64,000 nucleotides of DNA from Bacillota bacterium (GTDB lineage: Bacteria; Bacillota; Clostridia; Acetivibrionales; DSM-1351), in NCBI GenBank assembly GCA_023460955.1, contig JAEWOH010000056.1, positions 1 through 64,000 of the forward strand, in the 5' to 3' direction. The first letter of the stretch is position 1, and every line of letters starts with the position of its first letter. The translations under genes were made by a program, and so were the position numbers. Shown piece by piece: positions 61,668 to 64,000 of the stretch. Below the pieces are notes generated by a model. It was not told where the DNA came from and did no database searches. It was given only the letters and a program-made list of their open reading frames with translations.

Positions 61668-63086
61668 TTATTTGTTTTCATTGAGATACAATTGACGGTA
61701 TAATCTGTGATAGCTTTCCAGAAATTCTCTTTCCGAGTAACTTTTCAGCACTCTTTTATAACCGGTTTCTCCCATTTCTCTTCTTAAAGCTTCGTTTTCG
61801 GCAAGTTTAATTATTGCATCAGCAATTTTCGTAATAGACATTATAGGCACAACAATCCCCGCATTTCCAAAATCATCTCTATCACCATAAACCAATCCTT
61901 GACAGTTACCAACATTTGTTGAAATACAGGGCACCTTTGCGGCAAAAGCCTCCAGTATTGATAGGGGTTGCCCTTCACTAATACTTGTAAGCAAAAACAT
62001 ATCCATCTTTCCCAAATAGTCCATAACATTTATTGGTCCGGTAAATTCCACATCCTTTAACGCCAGAGACCGTACAATTTCAATACATTCATCAGCATAT
62101 TCAGGTTGTTCATCCAACGGGCCCATAATCCACAGTCGTAAGTTGGGGACCTTCTGCTTTGCATAATAAAATGCATGAATCATTGTTTTAACATCCTTAA
62201 CCGGTGTAACCCTAAGTACCGCACCAACATTAATATATTGATCGCCTGGATCTTTTCTTTTAATGTTAGTGAATCTGGAGGCATTGATTCCGTTAGGTAT
62301 AACCTGTGTCTTTTTCTCTGGACAGCCTATCTCCAACTGAAGCTTTCTTGCCTCCTCAAAAAGTGAGATAACCTTGTCTGCATATTTATAGGCACATTCC
62401 GAGAACCGGCTGAACTGATTAATCCAAACATCCTTATATATACCTTTGACCCAGTCAGCTTTAATAATCTCCTCTTCCCTTTCCCTTGTATATATACCAT
62501 GTTCAGAAATTATCAGAGGAGCTTTGTGAATGTACTTGGCCATACTTCCCCATAATCCCGAATAGCCTGTAGCAACACTGTGATAAAGGTCAGCTTTAAC
62601 CGGCTTATGCTTTAAGACCAGGAACATAGGTAGAAACATTGATCTCATAGTCCATAAAAATTCAGTGAACACTATTCTTCCAAAGGAAGCCGAATAATAC
62701 TCACTTACAATGTCAAAAAAATCCTTCCCCATCAGTAAACCGTTTACAGAAAGGGTTTTGGAATAGAATAAATCAAATAAATCCTCCCACAGCACATTCT
62801 CTGAAAAGATCAAACTTCTTAGAGCGTTTTTCTCTTTGGACGTCAGCTTGACTTTTACACTGCCTTTACTACCCAGCCAATCGTGATCCTGAAGGAAAAT
62901 CTCCCGTACTTCTGTCACATTATCAGGAAGTTTATAGCGAAATTTACCGCTCTGACGTCTGTCTGTAACGAGGGTCTGTACACAGAATTCAATATCAGGA
63001 GTTTTTGCCAGCAGACCATGTACCCAGCTTGAAACCCCACCTATTATATAGGGATAACACCCCTCTACTATTAAGCAAATCTTCAT
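61668..63086 (-). CDS. pelF: Pel polysaccharide glycosyltransferase PelF (GT4)
   Basis: 472 residues. MKICLIVEGCYPYIIGGVSSWVHGLL is the diagnostic PelF start; GT4 donor site in GAVLRVTPVKDVKTMIHAF, LTSISEGQPLSILEAFAAKVPCISTNVG with the E-x7-E type Glu pair. Polymerises UDP-sugar (GalNAc/GlcNAc-type in other species) in the cytoplasm for PelG export. Confidence 0.94.
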   Translation of the reverse strand: MKICLIVEGCYPYIIGGVSSWVHGLLAKTPDIEFCVQTLVTDRRQSGKFRYKLPDNVTEVREIFLQDHDWLGSKGSVKVKLTSKEKNALRSLIFSENVLWEDLFDLFYSKTLSVNGLLMGKDFFDIVSEYYSASFGRIVFTEFLWTMRSMFLPMFLVLKHKPVKADLYHSVATGYSGLWGSMAKYIHKAPLIISEHGIYTREREEEIIKADWVKGIYKDVWINQFSRFSECAYKYADKVISLFEEARKLQLEIGCPEKKTQVIPNGINASRFTNIKRKDPGDQYINVGAVLRVTPVKDVKTMIHAFYYAKQKVPNLRLWIMGPLDEQPEYADECIEIVRSLALKDVEFTGPINVMDYLGKMDMFLLTSISEGQPLSILEAFAAKVPCISTNVGNCQGLVYGDRDDFGNAGIVVPIMSITKIADAIIKLAENEALRREMGETGYKRVLKSYSEREFLESYHRLYRQLYLNENK

Positions 63087-63130
63087 ATTAAGTACCCATT
63101 CTGATTCAAAATCGTATTATTAAGCAAATG

Positions 63131-64000
63131 TTATTTAAGTGTCAGCTCAAACTCCGAGTTGTAGCTGTATATCAGATAGGCATTATCTTCAAGTTTCTTG
63201 AATTTACCGTTGCTGATATCAGCTATGCTTTTATCAGACCGAAGTATAAAATAAGCCTCGCTGTCAAAGTTATTAATTAAAACTTTTATTCTGCCATCCT
63301 TAATCTGAATTTCAGGCCTCATTTCAAGAAAACTCTGTACTCTTTTTCCGGCTTTAGTAATATTTGTACTTTCAAGAACCTTAAAATCCCTCCAATAGCC
63401 CCCTATCAAACCTGTTAAATTAACTGAAGCGCTTGTCCAATCTTCCGCATTATCTTCTGCATATATTATGTCCTTCATATCTACTTCATGTGAAATGACG
63501 CCCAAGGCTGTGGCAGCATTATGAAATTTATAGAGTTCCCTGTCGTTTTCTGAAAAGCCTTTTGATATAACAGGTATATTTACAACAGATTTGTTAATCA
63601 TCGAAAAATTCGTATCATTATCACCATCAGTAATTATTGATGACACAACAGAAATTCTATTCAATTTAGTAAGCAGTTCCTGTTGAAAAGCCCTATCATA
63701 ATTCATAAGGTTAATCGATTGAAAGCTATAGTTCTTCAGATAATTATTAAATATTTTAACATCGTTTAATACCTTATCTTCCGGTCTGGAATCCTTGAGA
63801 TCATAAGCTGATACACCGATTTCACCTCCGATTCTTTGCAGCTCCTGCTGTAAGGCAGGTAAAACAGAGGCATCGTAATTCTGTTTACTCCTCAGACTGT
63901 AATCGATGCTGCTTACTGCAAAGAAGGTAGGTACATTATCAGTACTTAATGACAATGCTACAATATCGGGAAGTACTATGTCCTCGAAAAATCTCTTAGA
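63131..64000 (-). CDS. Pel-cluster protein, DUF2194-like C-terminal part (partial at right edge)
   Basis: The frame is open to base 64000 (it reads SKRFFEDIVLPDIVALSLSTDN before the TTG at 63955), so only the C-terminal 289 residues are seen. Content such as TFFAVSSIDYSLRSKQNYDASVLPALQ, GVSAYDLKDSRPED, FHNAATALGVISHEVDMKDI and a C-terminal beta domain fits the large DUF2194-type proteins found beside pelF/pelG in clostridia; they may combine deacetylase-like and carbohydrate-binding parts. Function by position only. First gene seen of the operon; the true start lies outside. Confidence 0.6.
   Translation of the reverse strand, partial: SKRFFEDIVLPDIVALSLSTDNVPTFFAVSSIDYSLRSKQNYDASVLPALQQELQRIGGEIGVSAYDLKDSRPEDKVLNDVKIFNNYLKNYSFQSINLMNYDRAFQQELLTKLNRISVVSSIITDGDNDTNFSMINKSVVNIPVISKGFSENDRELYKFHNAATALGVISHEVDMKDIIYAEDNAEDWTSASVNLTGLIGGYWRDFKVLESTNITKAGKRVQSFLEMRPEIQIKDGRIKVLINNFDSEAYFILRSDKSIADISNGKFKKLEDNAYLIYSYNSEFELTLK

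Overview
The window looks like chromosome of a mesophilic, anaerobic, low-GC cellulolytic Clostridium, closest in feel to Ruminiclostridium (for example the R. cellulolyticum / R. papyrosolvens group). Reasons: AT-rich DNA with GGAGG-type ribosome sites, a pyrophosphate-dependent phosphofructokinase, pyruvate formate-lyase behind a ZTP riboswitch, a GH9 cellulase lipoprotein, GlgP-type alpha-glucan phosphorylase, T-box control and an RF2 gene with the +1 frameshift. The genus is an inference from family knowledge, not a search result.

Layout. (1) 1-9660 is accessory DNA: a partial ISL3-type element sitting inside the end of an IS21-type element, a truncated recombinase-like gene, a secreted toxin-like gene broken by a CA-tract frameshift with a possible immunity gene, a complete 2537-bp IS21-family element with a 5-bp target duplication, then a cargo of small unknown genes, a DUF3800 gene and an SOS-box-controlled small gene, ended by a tyrosine integrase with a one-base frameshift. 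The integrase abuts the 3' end of guaA, a known island insertion site. (2) 9677-14256: guaA; then a rare fusion of a transglutaminase-like domain to an ArgD-like aminotransferase, preceded by two ARG-box-like palindromes and followed by a GNAT gene. (3) 14397-25634: housekeeping genes on the minus strand: radical SAM YhcC-like, larC, larB, prfB, a HAD phosphatase, a T-box-controlled Lrp/aminotransferase pair, a DivIVA-like coiled coil, thioredoxin, a membrane-anchored propeller protein and a NAGPA-type glycosidase. (4) 25868-44078: glgP, three genes of the 2-hydroxyacyl-CoA dehydratase activase/DUF2229 type, a Bce-type peptide sensing and export module (RR, HK, ABC ATPase, permease), a 1001-residue GHL10-amidase fusion, an HD protein, fba and pfp (divergent glycolysis genes) and a methyltransferase. 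(5) 44595-51700: ZTP riboswitch plus pyruvate formate-lyase, a GNAT gene behind a leader peptide and attenuator, a flavin reductase-like gene, a GH9 lipoprotein and an Fe-S aldo/keto reductase. (6) 51896-64000: one long minus-strand exopolysaccharide operon running in from beyond the right edge, with PelF and PelG, three GT2 enzymes, a Wzx-like flippase, a NodB deacetylase and two unusual accessory proteins.

Most interesting for a second look: the transglutaminase-aminotransferase fusion with its possible arginine operators; the guaA island cargo (SOS-boxed small gene, DUF3800-wHTH gene, zinc-ribbon peptide); the broken toxin and neighbour; the leader-peptide attenuator before the GNAT gene; and the hybrid Pel/Wzx polysaccharide operon. 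No CRISPR array, rRNA or tRNA gene was recognised.
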